Shown here piece by piece: positions 1-6,317 of a DNA stretch of 16,326 nt. The translations under genes and the position numbers were made by a program. Location of the stretch: NCBI GenBank assembly GCA_025456495.1, contig JALOKO010000023.1:1-16326 (forward strand), in the 5' to 3' direction. Every line of letters begins with the position of its first letter. The first letter of the stretch is position 1. The notes under the pieces were generated by a model that had not been told where the DNA came from, ran no database searches, and saw only the letters and a list, made by a program, of their open reading frames with translations. Source of the stretch: Bryobacterales bacterium. Lineage in GTDB: Bacteria; Acidobacteriota; Terriglobia; Bryobacterales; Bryobacteraceae.

Positions 1-1
1 C

Positions 2-946
2 TTTGACGTGGCGCGCTACCTTTTGTTTTGGGGAATCCCGACGAACATCGGGCAGGTGACCAGCATCCGCACGCTGGAACGGCAGATTCGCCGGATGAAG
101 GCCTCCCGGTATGCGGAACTGCGGGAAGTGGGGGAGGAGGCGGCGGCCGCCTGCGCCTCCATGGAGGTGTGTACGTTGGAGCCCGGCACGGCCGTTGAGC
201 CGGTCGCGCCCACGCTGGCCAAGTATGTGGATGCCGACGCCTTTGAGCCCGCCATGCGCGGCGCGCTGGCCGCATGGGCGGCCGCCAACCTATCCAGTGC
301 GTCGCCCGTGGAAGCTAAGGGGCCGGTGGATCTGGTGAAGCCCGCTCAGGCACTGGCGGATATCGTGGCCACTCTGCTCTATCCCGAGTGCGACTTGCCG
401 TTCCGCAGCCTGTATGCCATGGCGGAGCGTTGGCCCGAGGCCCGGCAGCGCGAAGTGGTGGAGGCGGCTTTGGGTCAGCGGGGGAGGCACGATGATTTGC
501 CCCGCGCCTTTCGGAACACACCCTATGCCTTCGACATCGTGATGGATATTGGCGCCTACCGCGACCTGCACCGGCACCGTCGTTGCCAGCAGTTTCGCCA
601 GGCCTACACCGCCAACCTGGGCTATGAAACGCCGGACCTGATTGCGGAAGCCGGGCTGACTGAGGTCTATTGTGGGGCCGTGGAAGCCGCCATCCAGGCA
701 CTACGGGCGCTTCCGGAACCAGCAGGCGAATACCTGCTGCCGTTTGCCTGCCGCGCGCGCTTCCTGTTCCGAATGGATTTCGCTGAGGCGGAATACATTG
801 CCAAGCTCCGCAGTGGCGTCAAGGGACACTTCAGTTACCGCCGCATTGCATGGGAGATGCGTGAACAAATGCGCGTCCTGGAACCAGCGCTTGGTGCATG
901 GATGGATGCGACTGACCCGTCCATTGAGGATCCTCTGACGCGATGA
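2..946 (+). CDS. Tandem ThyX-fold protein (FAD-dependent thymidylate synthase-like), 5' end outside window
   Basis: The frame is open to the left edge, so the GTG at 8 is probably internal and the gene starts upstream. The first ~50 visible residues look like the C-terminal helix of one ThyX domain (ARYLL, IRTLERQIRR, AELREVGEE). After a linker a second ThyX-like domain follows: FRNTPYAFDIVMDIGAYRDL, then LHRHRRCQQ at the place of the ThyX motif RHRxxSxNExSxRY, and near the end FRMDFAEAEYIAKLRS and GHFSYRRIAWEM. Classical ThyX is ~220-250 residues with one domain and makes dTMP from dUMP with methylene-tetrahydrofolate and FAD. Here two domains are fused and the signature is degenerate: the motif Ser reads as Cys and the NExS part is absent. 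I see ThyX homology; that it is not a normal thymidylate synthase is inference. It ends TGA, 243 bp before the convergent PilZ gene. Confidence 0.8.
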   Translation, partial: FDVARYLLFWGIPTNIGQVTSIRTLERQIRRMKASRYAELREVGEEAAAACASMEVCTLEPGTAVEPVAPTLAKYVDADAFEPAMRGALAAWAAANLSSASPVEAKGPVDLVKPAQALADIVATLLYPECDLPFRSLYAMAERWPEARQREVVEAALGQRGRHDDLPRAFRNTPYAFDIVMDIGAYRDLHRHRRCQQFRQAYTANLGYETPDLIAEAGLTEVYCGAVEAAIQALRALPEPAGEYLLPFACRARFLFRMDFAEAEYIAKLRSGVKGHFSYRRIAWEMREQMRVLEPALGAWMDATDPSIEDPLTR

Positions 947-978
947 GAACTCGCTGGCGTGTCGGGACCAGCGGGAAT

Positions 979-1017
979 TTCGTCTCGCCGTGGGACGACC
1001 TCTGCTTGGGAGACGAA
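979..1017. repeat. Inverted repeat downstream of the ThyX-like gene
   Basis: Perfect 8-bp arms TTCGTCTC (979-986) and GAGACGAA (1010-1017) are separated by 23 bases. It lies 33 bp past the ThyX-like stop codon and could form a hairpin in the 3' untranslated region. There is no T run after it, so it is not a classical intrinsic terminator. Confidence 0.4.
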
Positions 1018-1023
1018 GTGTTC

Positions 1024-1081
1024 TTGGCGGGCCAGATGCCGTTGGCAGGCCAGATGCCGTTGGCGGGCCAGACGCCCTTGG
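1024..1081. repeat. 18-bp tandem repeat, 3.2 copies
   Basis: Three consecutive 18-bp units, TTGGCGGGCCAGATGCCG and near-identical copies, start at 1024, 1042 and 1060, with four more matching bases at 1078-1081. The second differs from the first at one base and the third at two. It lies in the gap between two convergent genes. Because the period is a multiple of three, it creates repetitive reading frames on both strands (LAGQMP on +), which I do not take as coding. Confidence 0.9.
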
Positions 1082-1118
1082 AGCGTGACCCGCGTTTCGT
1101 TCCGGTGCGCTCCCGTCA

Positions 1119-1143
1119 GGGCGCAACCGTGGCTCTTGCGCCC
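1119..1143. terminator. Candidate bidirectional terminator hairpin between convergent genes
   Basis: GGGCGCAA (1119-1126) and TTGCGCCC (1136-1143) form a perfect 8-bp stem with a 9-base loop, between the ThyX-like gene (+) and the PilZ gene (-). The + strand then reads AAGGGTCTTT, only a weak T tract, and the - strand has none. The position between two 3' ends supports a terminator role; the missing U run keeps confidence moderate. Confidence 0.45.
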
Positions 1144-1189
1144 AAGGGTCTTTCCCCGGCGCCCCGATCCCTCAGGGCACAGCCTATTG

Positions 1190-1546
1190 CTATTGTCGAC
1201 GGATTTCGCCACGGTCCATCGTGGCGGCAACAATGTACATCCCGGGATCCTTCGGGTCCCGCGACACTTCGCGCACCGAACGCACCACACGGCCCTGGCC
1301 CCGCATGCGCACGGTGCCGTTTTCAGCAAGTTTCTCGGGGAAGTCCACGAAGAACTCGATGGGCGTACCTGGCTCAAGCGGTTCCTTCAGCGCAAACAGG
1401 ACGCCGCCCCGGCTGATATTCTTGGTGATTGCCTCCCAGGATGAGCCCTGCCGTCCGTAGCGGGTCACCTTGAGATTCAATTGCATCTGGTACCGGCGAA
1501 AGCGACGTCGCTCCTGGCCGGTTGATTTTTGATTTCCATCCATCAT
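1190..1546 (-). CDS. PilZ-domain protein (probable c-di-GMP receptor)
   Basis: A 118-residue single-domain protein. It has the two PilZ signature elements: an arginine-rich RxxxR segment (ERRRFRRYQ, residues 12-20) and, about 25 residues later, NxSxxG as NISRGG (residues 43-48), followed by a beta-rich domain ending in a typical VRSVRE strand. PilZ domains bind cyclic di-GMP and pass the signal to partners controlling motility, polysaccharide output or transcription; no output domain is attached, so a partner would be needed. Two ATG codons stand in tandem at the start (1546 and 1543); the first is used here, with a weak GGGG as ribosome site. It is transcribed away from the small membrane-protein gene at 1813 and runs into the 3' end of the ThyX-like gene. 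The domain call is firm; the regulated process is unknown. Confidence 0.88.
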   Translation of the reverse strand: MMDGNQKSTGQERRRFRRYQMQLNLKVTRYGRQGSSWEAITKNISRGGVLFALKEPLEPGTPIEFFVDFPEKLAENGTVRMRGQGRVVRSVREVSRDPKDPGMYIVAATMDRGEIRRQ

Positions 1547-1631
1547 TGCTGGACCCCTGGGTCTGTCCTTGAATGATCTACTGCGAATGACGTTCCCAAC
1601 AAAGGGGGCATCCTATCATGAAGTGCAGCCG

Positions 1632-1646
1632 TCACAGTGACTGTGA
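1632..1646. promoter_or_regulatory. 15-bp perfect palindrome, candidate operator
   Basis: TCACAGTGACTGTGA is a perfect odd palindrome with 7-bp arms around a central G. It lies in the divergent gap between the PilZ gene (-) and the genes at 1668/1813 (+), 86 bp upstream of the PilZ start and 22 bp upstream of the putative small ORF. This fits a dimeric repressor or activator site. It resembles CRP half-sites (TCACA/TGTGA) but in the opposite order and spacing, so I do not call it a CRP site. Confidence 0.4.
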
Positions 1647-1667
1647 GCCAGTACCGGAGGTGAAGAC

Positions 1668-1805
1668 TTGCGCTTCACCAAGCGACGCCGGCAGATTCGG
1701 CCGCACCCGGATGGTGCACCGATGATTCGTCTTTTCGATTCTGAGAATAACAGGTTTCTTTCCGATTTCGACGCTTTTACGCCAGGGTTTTGTTTTAGTA
1801 CTTAA
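1668..1805 (+). CDS. Possible 45-residue small protein or leader peptide (TTG start)
   Basis: A strong Shine-Dalgarno GGAGGTGA (1656-1663) stands before a TTG at 1668 (7 bases from GGAGG), opening a 45-codon frame that ends TAA at 1803-1805, seven bases before the membrane-protein ATG at 1813. The product would begin with a basic stretch (RFTKRRRQIR), with an internal Met at residue 19 followed by IRLFDSENNRF. The first half has GC-rich third positions like its neighbours; the second half is AT-rich, which fits promoter DNA as well as coding DNA. I recognise no family. It could be a leader peptide coupled to the next gene, a decayed gene, or chance. Confidence 0.27.
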   Translation: MRFTKRRRQIRPHPDGAPMIRLFDSENNRFLSDFDAFTPGFCFST

Positions 1806-1812
1806 GAGGGAA

Positions 1813-2175
1813 ATGGGGTCAATTCGTCACATTTTACGGATGTTGCTCGGGATCGGCCTGCTGATCGTGGGCATCGTGGGCCTGATTGTTCCCATTATGC
1901 CGGGTTGGATCTTCGTGATTCCAGGCTTGTTGATTCTGGGCGATTACTTTCCGCCCATTCAACGCCTGGTCCACTGGGTGAAGGGCCGCTTCCATGAGGC
2001 CAATCAACAGTTCCGCAAGCAGAGCGAGGGAGCGCCAACCAACGGGCCGGATGCGGAGGGAGACCCGCCCAGCGCTGACGGTGCGCGACAGGGCGAGCAG
2101 CAGGCTGAAGAGCAAGGCGAGGCGCACGACGATGACAAAGCGGTTGCGGGTCGTCCCAAGGACTGGCAACAATAG
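1813..2175 (+). CDS. Small membrane protein, PGPGW-like
   Basis: A 120-residue protein with a basic N-terminus, a long hydrophobic stretch at about residues 8-48 that can form two membrane helices around VPIMPGWIFVIPG, and a short amphipathic segment (FPPIQRLVHWVKGRF). From about residue 65 there is a hydrophilic, low-complexity, acidic tail rich in Glu, Gln, Gly and Asp that is probably disordered and cytoplasmic. The Gly/Pro/Trp pattern after the first helix resembles the PGPGW family of putative transmembrane proteins, whose function is unknown. Start chosen at 1813: GAGGG (1806-1810) precedes it at a short spacing; an internal ATG at codon 10 is possible. The secreted oxidoreductase follows 39 bp downstream on the same strand, so the two are probably cotranscribed. 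Confidence 0.72.
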   Translation: MGSIRHILRMLLGIGLLIVGIVGLIVPIMPGWIFVIPGLLILGDYFPPIQRLVHWVKGRFHEANQQFRKQSEGAPTNGPDAEGDPPSADGARQGEQQAEEQGEAHDDDKAVAGRPKDWQQ

Positions 2176-2214
2176 AGCACCAGCAATCATGGAGCACCAG
2201 GAAGAAAAGAAATC

Positions 2215-3201
2215 ATGCGGATCCTAGGAATTCTGTTCAGTATTCTTTGTTTGTCTCTGTCCAGTTTTGGGCAGGCGAATGGCTCAGCGCAGGCTGGCGG
2301 CTCAGGCCAACCGGTGCGGTTTGGCATTATCGGCACCGACACCTCGCATGCGACGGCTTTTTCCAACATTTTTCACGATGCCTCGCGGGCGGATCATGTC
2401 CCCGGCGGGCGGGTGGTGGCAGCGTTCAAGGGTGGCTCCCCCGACATCCCATCCAGCGCCGAGCGCGTGGAGGGCTATGCCAAGGAACTGGTGGACAAGC
2501 ACGGCGTGAAGATCGTGGAGCGGATCCAGGACCTGTGCCCGCTGGTGGATGCATTGTTGCTGGAGAGTGTGGACGGCCGCCCACACCTTCCGCAATTGCG
2601 GGAGGCGGTTACCTGCAAGAAGCCGGTGTTCATCGACAAGCCCTTTGCCGCCAGTTGGAAAGACGCCGTTGAGATGCAGCGGATCGCCCGTGAAGCTGGG
2701 GTTCCCTGGTTCAGCACCTCATCCCTGCGCTACGCGGAGTTCGTCACGGCAATGGCGGGCAAGGCGGCGCGCGGGGCGATTGCCTGGGGACCGGGTCCGC
2801 TGGAGGAGCATCATGAACTGGACCTGGGATGGTATGCCGTCCACCCCATTGAAGTGCTGTTCACCATCATGGGAACCGGCTGCGAGAAGGTGAGCCGGAT
2901 CTCTGGCGAGCACGGCGAAGTGATCACCGGATATTGGAAGGACGGCCGGGTGGGCATCGTACGGACGCTGCTGCCGTCGGGCGGCTACGGGGCGGTAGCC
3001 TTCGGCGAGAAGGACGTGATGCAGAGTCCGGAAAACCCTCCTTTCAGCTACTCGCCCATGTTGAAGGCGGTGCTGGAACTGGCGCGCACCGGCAAGCCGC
3101 AGGTTCCGAACGATACCACCATGGAGATCTTTGCCTTCATGGAGGCCGCCAACCAAAGCCGGAAGGCCAACGGTGCGCTGCAGCCGCTGCCCCGCTGGTA
3201 A
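2215..3201 (+). CDS. Exported Gfo/Idh/MocA-family oxidoreductase
   Basis: A 328-residue protein with a Sec-type signal peptide: MRILGILF, a hydrophobic core to about residue 17, then SSFGQA. There is no twin-arginine motif. The mature part opens with the Rossmann strand RFGIIGTDTSH, a degenerate dinucleotide-binding loop found in some members. It has the DKPFA element (equivalent of the conserved EKP lysine motif) and a later GWYAVHPIEVLFTIMG helix with the His-Pro of the substrate domain. The family catalyses NAD(P)-dependent oxidation or reduction of sugars, polyols and related compounds; the substrate here cannot be told. AGGAAGA at 2199-2205 is a good ribosome site. A dehydrogenase outside the cytoplasm must bring its cofactor with it, as periplasmic glucose-fructose oxidoreductase does, or have a cofactor-independent role. 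Confidence 0.85.
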   Translation: MRILGILFSILCLSLSSFGQANGSAQAGGSGQPVRFGIIGTDTSHATAFSNIFHDASRADHVPGGRVVAAFKGGSPDIPSSAERVEGYAKELVDKHGVKIVERIQDLCPLVDALLLESVDGRPHLPQLREAVTCKKPVFIDKPFAASWKDAVEMQRIAREAGVPWFSTSSLRYAEFVTAMAGKAARGAIAWGPGPLEEHHELDLGWYAVHPIEVLFTIMGTGCEKVSRISGEHGEVITGYWKDGRVGIVRTLLPSGGYGAVAFGEKDVMQSPENPPFSYSPMLKAVLELARTGKPQVPNDTTMEIFAFMEAANQSRKANGALQPLPRW

Positions 3202-3245
3202 GCCGCCAGCGGAAACCCAGGCTGCGCCCGGCGCCCGGACCCACT

Positions 3246-5171
3246 ATGCCCACTGATACCGCCGCGTCAATGTACCGGTTCTTCGGCCCCAGCGGTTTTC
3301 TGTCGCAGTGGCATCCGCAGTTTGAGCACCGGCCCGATCAACTGCGGATGGCCAAGGCCGTGGAGGCGGCCATCCGTGAGCGGCGACACCTGCTGGTGGA
3401 AGCCGGCACAGGAACCGGCAAGACTCTGGCCTACCTGGTGCCGGCTCTACTTTCGGGCAAACGCGTGGTGATCTCCACGGGCACCAAAAACCTGCAGGAA
3501 CAGCTCTTCTACAAAGACCTGCCCTTGTTGCGCGAAAGCTGGCCGCAACCACTGCGTGTCTCGGTGATGAAGGGCCGCAACAACTACCTCTGCCGCAGCA
3601 AGCTGCACGGGGCATCGGAATTGGCAATTCTGGATGGCCTTGAGGAAGTGCGCGAGTTTGAGCAGATCCAGCAATGGGAGTCCACCACCCAGACGGGGGA
3701 TCGCGCGGAGGTGCAGGGCCTTGCCGAGGACAGCCGGGTTTGGCCGAAGCTGGACGCGCGGGCTGACCGTTGCACGGGCCAGCGTTGCTCCCACTTCGAG
3801 GGCTGCTTCCTCACCAACATGCACCGGTTGGCGCGCGAAAGCGATGTGATCATCGTGAACCACCACCTGTTGTTCGCTGACCTCGCAGTGAAGGACACAG
3901 ACTTCGGGGCGATTATCCCGGACTACTCCGTGCTGGTGCTGGACGAGGCGCACGAAGTGGAGGATGTCGCGGGCCAGTATTTCGGTCTCAGCGTCAGCAA
4001 TCTGCAGGTGCAGGAACTGGCGCGTGATACGCGGATGCTGCTGCGCATGCTGCGCCGCAAAGACCCGCAGACTGACCAGGCGCTGCATCTGCTGGACGAT
4101 GCCAGCGGAGCCTTCTTTCAGAAGTTCTCCGGCCCCGATGGGCGCGTGGGCGGGACCGTGTTGCCCTCCCTGCGCGAAGGCGCCGCGGCCGCCTACGCTG
4201 ACCTGCTGCTGGCTTTGTCGTTGGTGGGAAGTGGATTGCAGACGCGGGCTGATGGCGTGGCGGATTTCGCCCCGTTGTTCCGGCGGGCGCAGACACTGCA
4301 CGAAACGCTGCGTACATGGATGGAAGATCCTGGGGCGGACCAGGTGCACTGGGTGGAGCGGCGCGGCCGCGGCGTGACCCTGCAAAGCTGCCCGGTGGAT
4401 GTCAGCGCTCTTCTGCGCGAAAAGCTCTTCGGCGCCGTGGAGACCGTCATCATGACCTCAGCCACACTGGCCGTTGGCGATTCCTTCGATTTCATCCAGA
4501 ACCGGCTGGGCGTGGATGCTCCCGTGACACTGCGGGTGGATGGCCACTTCGATTACCCGCGTCAGGCCATTCTCTATACGCCCACCGGATTGCCTGATCC
4601 GCGAAGCCCGCAGTATGCTGAGGTGGCCATGGAGCTGCTGGAGGAGCTGCTGGCGTACACGCAGGGACGGGCCTTCCTGCTGTTCACCAGCCATCAGCAG
4701 ATGCGAGCCTTCCACGCGGGATTGCGACAGCGATTGCCCTACCCCACCTTGCTGCAGGGTTCCGCGCCGAAGCATCAACTGCTGACGGAGTTTAAGGAAA
4801 CGCCCCATGCGGTGCTGTTTGCCACGTCGGCCTTCTGGCAAGGCGTGGACGTGCCCGGTGACCAGCTTTCCTGCGTGGTGGTGGACAAGCTCCCCTTCGC
4901 CGCGCCAAACGACCCGGTGGTGAGCGCCCGCGTGCAACGGATCAACAGCGGCGGTGGAGACGCGTTTCGGGAATACCAGGTGCCACAAGCGGCCATCGCC
5001 CTGAAGCAGGGTTTCGGACGCCTGATTCGCAGCAGCAAGGATCGCGGGGTGCTGGCGATTCTGGACCGCCGCATCCGCACGATGTCCTACGGTAGAACCT
5101 TCCTGGAAAGCCTCCCGCCGTATAGCCAAACGACTCACCTGCAGGATGTGGCGGAGTTTCTGCGCGGTTAG
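3246..5171 (+). CDS. ATP-dependent helicase, XPD/DinG superfamily 2 (Fe-S)
   Basis: A 641-residue helicase. Walker A is EAGTGTGKT (residues 52-60), followed by ISTGTKNLQEQL (motif Ia). Four cysteines at 116, 176, 181 and 187 fit the 4Fe-4S cluster domain of XPD/DinG enzymes. The VNHHLLFADL element and the DEAH box (233-236) follow. Later come TSATL (motif III), FATSAFWQGVDVPG (motif V) and QGFGRLIRS (motif VI, from residue 588). Such enzymes unwind DNA 5' to 3' and resolve R-loops, forks or other structures in repair. It resembles DinG/YoaA but lacks the exonuclease domain of Gram-positive DinG. The frame is open upstream to 2934, inside the preceding gene; I chose the ATG at 3246 because similarity begins just after it, though the ribosome site is weak and an ATG at 3270 is an alternative. 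It follows the oxidoreductase by 44 bp. Its TAG overlaps the stop of the convergent phosphoesterase. Confidence 0.9.
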   Translation: MPTDTAASMYRFFGPSGFLSQWHPQFEHRPDQLRMAKAVEAAIRERRHLLVEAGTGTGKTLAYLVPALLSGKRVVISTGTKNLQEQLFYKDLPLLRESWPQPLRVSVMKGRNNYLCRSKLHGASELAILDGLEEVREFEQIQQWESTTQTGDRAEVQGLAEDSRVWPKLDARADRCTGQRCSHFEGCFLTNMHRLARESDVIIVNHHLLFADLAVKDTDFGAIIPDYSVLVLDEAHEVEDVAGQYFGLSVSNLQVQELARDTRMLLRMLRRKDPQTDQALHLLDDASGAFFQKFSGPDGRVGGTVLPSLREGAAAAYADLLLALSLVGSGLQTRADGVADFAPLFRRAQTLHETLRTWMEDPGADQVHWVERRGRGVTLQSCPVDVSALLREKLFGAVETVIMTSATLAVGDSFDFIQNRLGVDAPVTLRVDGHFDYPRQAILYTPTGLPDPRSPQYAEVAMELLEELLAYTQGRAFLLFTSHQQMRAFHAGLRQRLPYPTLLQGSAPKHQLLTEFKETPHAVLFATSAFWQGVDVPGDQLSCVVVDKLPFAAPNDPVVSARVQRINSGGGDAFREYQVPQAAIALKQGFGRLIRSSKDRGVLAILDRRIRTMSYGRTFLESLPPYSQTTHLQDVAEFLRG

Positions 5172-5914
5172 CGGCCGTGGGCAAGGCGGAAGGCCAGGCG
5201 CTCAGGTAAGCCTGCGTCCAGGATTTTGCGCTGGGTGACTTCCACCTCGTAGGCCACCCGGTGCATGTGGAAGAGGCGATTTGCGGAATCGTACACCGCA
5301 TAGGCGGCGCGCGGGTCCTGGTCTCGCGGTTGGCCCACGCTTCCAGGGTTCAGGATGTAGTAGGCCTGCTCCTCCACCTCGACGGTTTCCGAATCCGATT
5401 CATCCGGCCGGGGCAGCACGCTCACCACGCCGCGTAGCATGCGGAATCCCCCCTGCACGTGGGTGTGGCCAAAGAAGATGACGCCGGAATCCAGGCGTCC
5501 GGCAAGGATCTCCACGTCGCCCGGCGTGATGAGGTACTCGTCTTCATCCAGTGGCGAGCCGTGGCAAATCTGAAAGCCATTCAGCATGCGCGGCCCGCGC
5601 GGTAGTTCGCGCAGATAGTCCACTGAGGTGGGGGAAAGCTGGTTCAGCGTCCAGTACGTGGCATCCCGGGCGGCGGAGTTGAACCACTCCAGATTCTCGC
5701 CCAACGCGACAGCCTTATCGTGGTTGCCGCGAATCACGGTCTGCGCGATTTCCTGGATCCGGCCCACTACGGCCTCAGGGTCAGCGCCATAGCCGACGAC
5801 ATCGCCCAGGCAAGCCGCGGCGTCCAGGTGCGGATAGCGGGCCTCGGCATCGCGCACGACGGCCTCGAACGCTTCCAGGTTGGCGTGGAGGTCGCTGAGG
5901 AGGAGATACAGCAT
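5168..5914 (-). CDS. Calcineurin-like metallophosphoesterase
   Basis: A 248-residue cytoplasmic enzyme with the dimetal phosphoesterase motifs in order: SDLHAN (residues 7-12), CLGDVVGYG (35-43), GNHD (63-66), ICHGSP, FFGHTHV, and a terminal LNPGSVGQPRD. This arrangement is typical of the MJ0936/YfcE-type family, which hydrolyses phosphodiesters or phosphomonoesters with Mn or similar metals; the physiological substrate is unknown. The frame is open for another 67 codons upstream (to 6115), but that stretch is low-complexity (TRDSGSRDSGSRNSGARR) and arises from a 15-bp repeat. The ATG at 5914 lies directly before the first beta strand (MLYLLLSDLH), so I chose it. The stop TAA (5168-5170) overlaps the TAG of the facing helicase gene. 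Confidence 0.9.
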   Translation of the reverse strand: MLYLLLSDLHANLEAFEAVVRDAEARYPHLDAAACLGDVVGYGADPEAVVGRIQEIAQTVIRGNHDKAVALGENLEWFNSAARDATYWTLNQLSPTSVDYLRELPRGPRMLNGFQICHGSPLDEDEYLITPGDVEILAGRLDSGVIFFGHTHVQGGFRMLRGVVSVLPRPDESDSETVEVEEQAYYILNPGSVGQPRDQDPRAAYAVYDSANRLFHMHRVAYEVEVTQRKILDAGLPERLAFRLAHGR

Positions 5915-5978
5915 GGGAATGACGCGACCTATCGAAGAGACCAGGGCACGGAGGCGGGGTCGACGAGCGCCCGAATTT

Positions 5979-6012
5979 CGAGAGCCGGAATCACGAGAGC
6001 CGGAATCACGAG
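5979..6012. repeat. 15-bp direct repeat upstream of the phosphoesterase
   Basis: CGAGAGCCGGAATCA occurs twice without mismatch (5979-5993 and 5994-6008), with CGAG continuing to 6012. A degenerate copy matching 11 of 15 bases precedes it at 5964-5978. It lies 65 bp upstream of the phosphoesterase ATG, probably in untranslated leader or promoter sequence. Confidence 0.8.
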
Positions 6013-6278
6013 TGTCAGATTGGCAAGCGGCCTTGCCATCGGAATGGCCTGAATGTGCTCCATCTTTCATTGTACGCGCGGTTTGCGTGAAGGATGGCAC
6101 GGGATCTGGGGGCATTCCGCCTTCGCGGTACTTCCCCCGGATGGCGAAAAGTACTAGGCCGCATCCTCTGGTGAAGACCCGATGTCCTTCCCGCCAGACC
6201 GCTACAGCAAAGGACCCAACGCGGCCCGCGTTAGCCAGTCCGCTTTACCCGGCCCCTGTTGGCCGACCCCTGTTACAA

Positions 6279-6309
6279 ACCGTTGCGATGGGTCGTTCAA
6301 CGGTACAAT
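6279..6309 (+). promoter_or_regulatory. Candidate promoter with overlapping operator for the sugar-kinase operon
   Basis: A -10 like hexamer TACAAT (6304-6309) lies 15 bp after TTGCGA (6283-6288), a fair -35, though the spacer is shorter than the usual 17. A perfect inverted repeat ACCGTTG (6279-6285) / CAACGGT (6298-6304) overlaps both hexamers, as a repressor site would. Transcription would start near 6316, almost at the ATG (6318), and no Shine-Dalgarno is visible, so the mRNA could be leaderless. Sequence pattern only. Confidence 0.4.
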
Positions 6310-6317
6310 CGAAGCTT

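Larger units (their letters stand above)
5915..6317. other. Divergent intergenic region between phosphoesterase and sugar kinase
   Basis: 403 bp without a convincing gene. It holds the 15-bp direct repeat at 5979-6012, a TACAAT hexamer on the - strand (6069-6074) that could be a -10 box for the phosphoesterase but has no good -35, a short inverted repeat GTACTT (6128-6133)/AAGTAC (6149-6154), and the kinase promoter candidate at 6279-6309. Open frames cross it on both strands, but their composition is unlike the neighbouring proteins. Confidence 0.6.

Noticed and set aside
835..1377. 180-codon - frame with RQRHLA-type repeats
   Set aside because: It overlaps both the ThyX-like gene (antisense) and the PilZ gene in another frame; its repeats are just the 18-bp DNA repeat translated.
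943..1416. 157-codon + frame starting with an ATGA overlap at the ThyX-like stop
   Set aside because: It runs through the 18-bp repeat and then antisense to the PilZ gene, whose motifs are clear. The product is low-complexity with no recognisable domain.
1632..1646. CRP/FNR binding site
   Set aside because: CRP sites have TGTGA-N6-TCACA; here the half-sites are in reverse order with a 1-bp centre.
2934..3245. N-terminal extension of the helicase frame
   Set aside because: It lies inside the oxidoreductase gene and reads as its out-of-frame shadow; helicase similarity begins after 3246.
3447..4385. 312-codon - frame opposite the helicase
   Set aside because: Antisense shadow in GC-rich DNA; Gln/His/Arg-rich without domain signature, while the + strand carries all helicase motifs.
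5915..6115. 67-codon extension of the phosphoesterase
   Set aside because: Low-complexity sequence from a DNA repeat; the conserved fold begins at the ATG at 5914.
5880..6317. 146-codon N-terminal extension of the sugar kinase frame
   Set aside because: It crosses the divergent gap and the phosphoesterase start, is Arg/Pro-rich with no family match, and PfkB similarity begins exactly at 6318.
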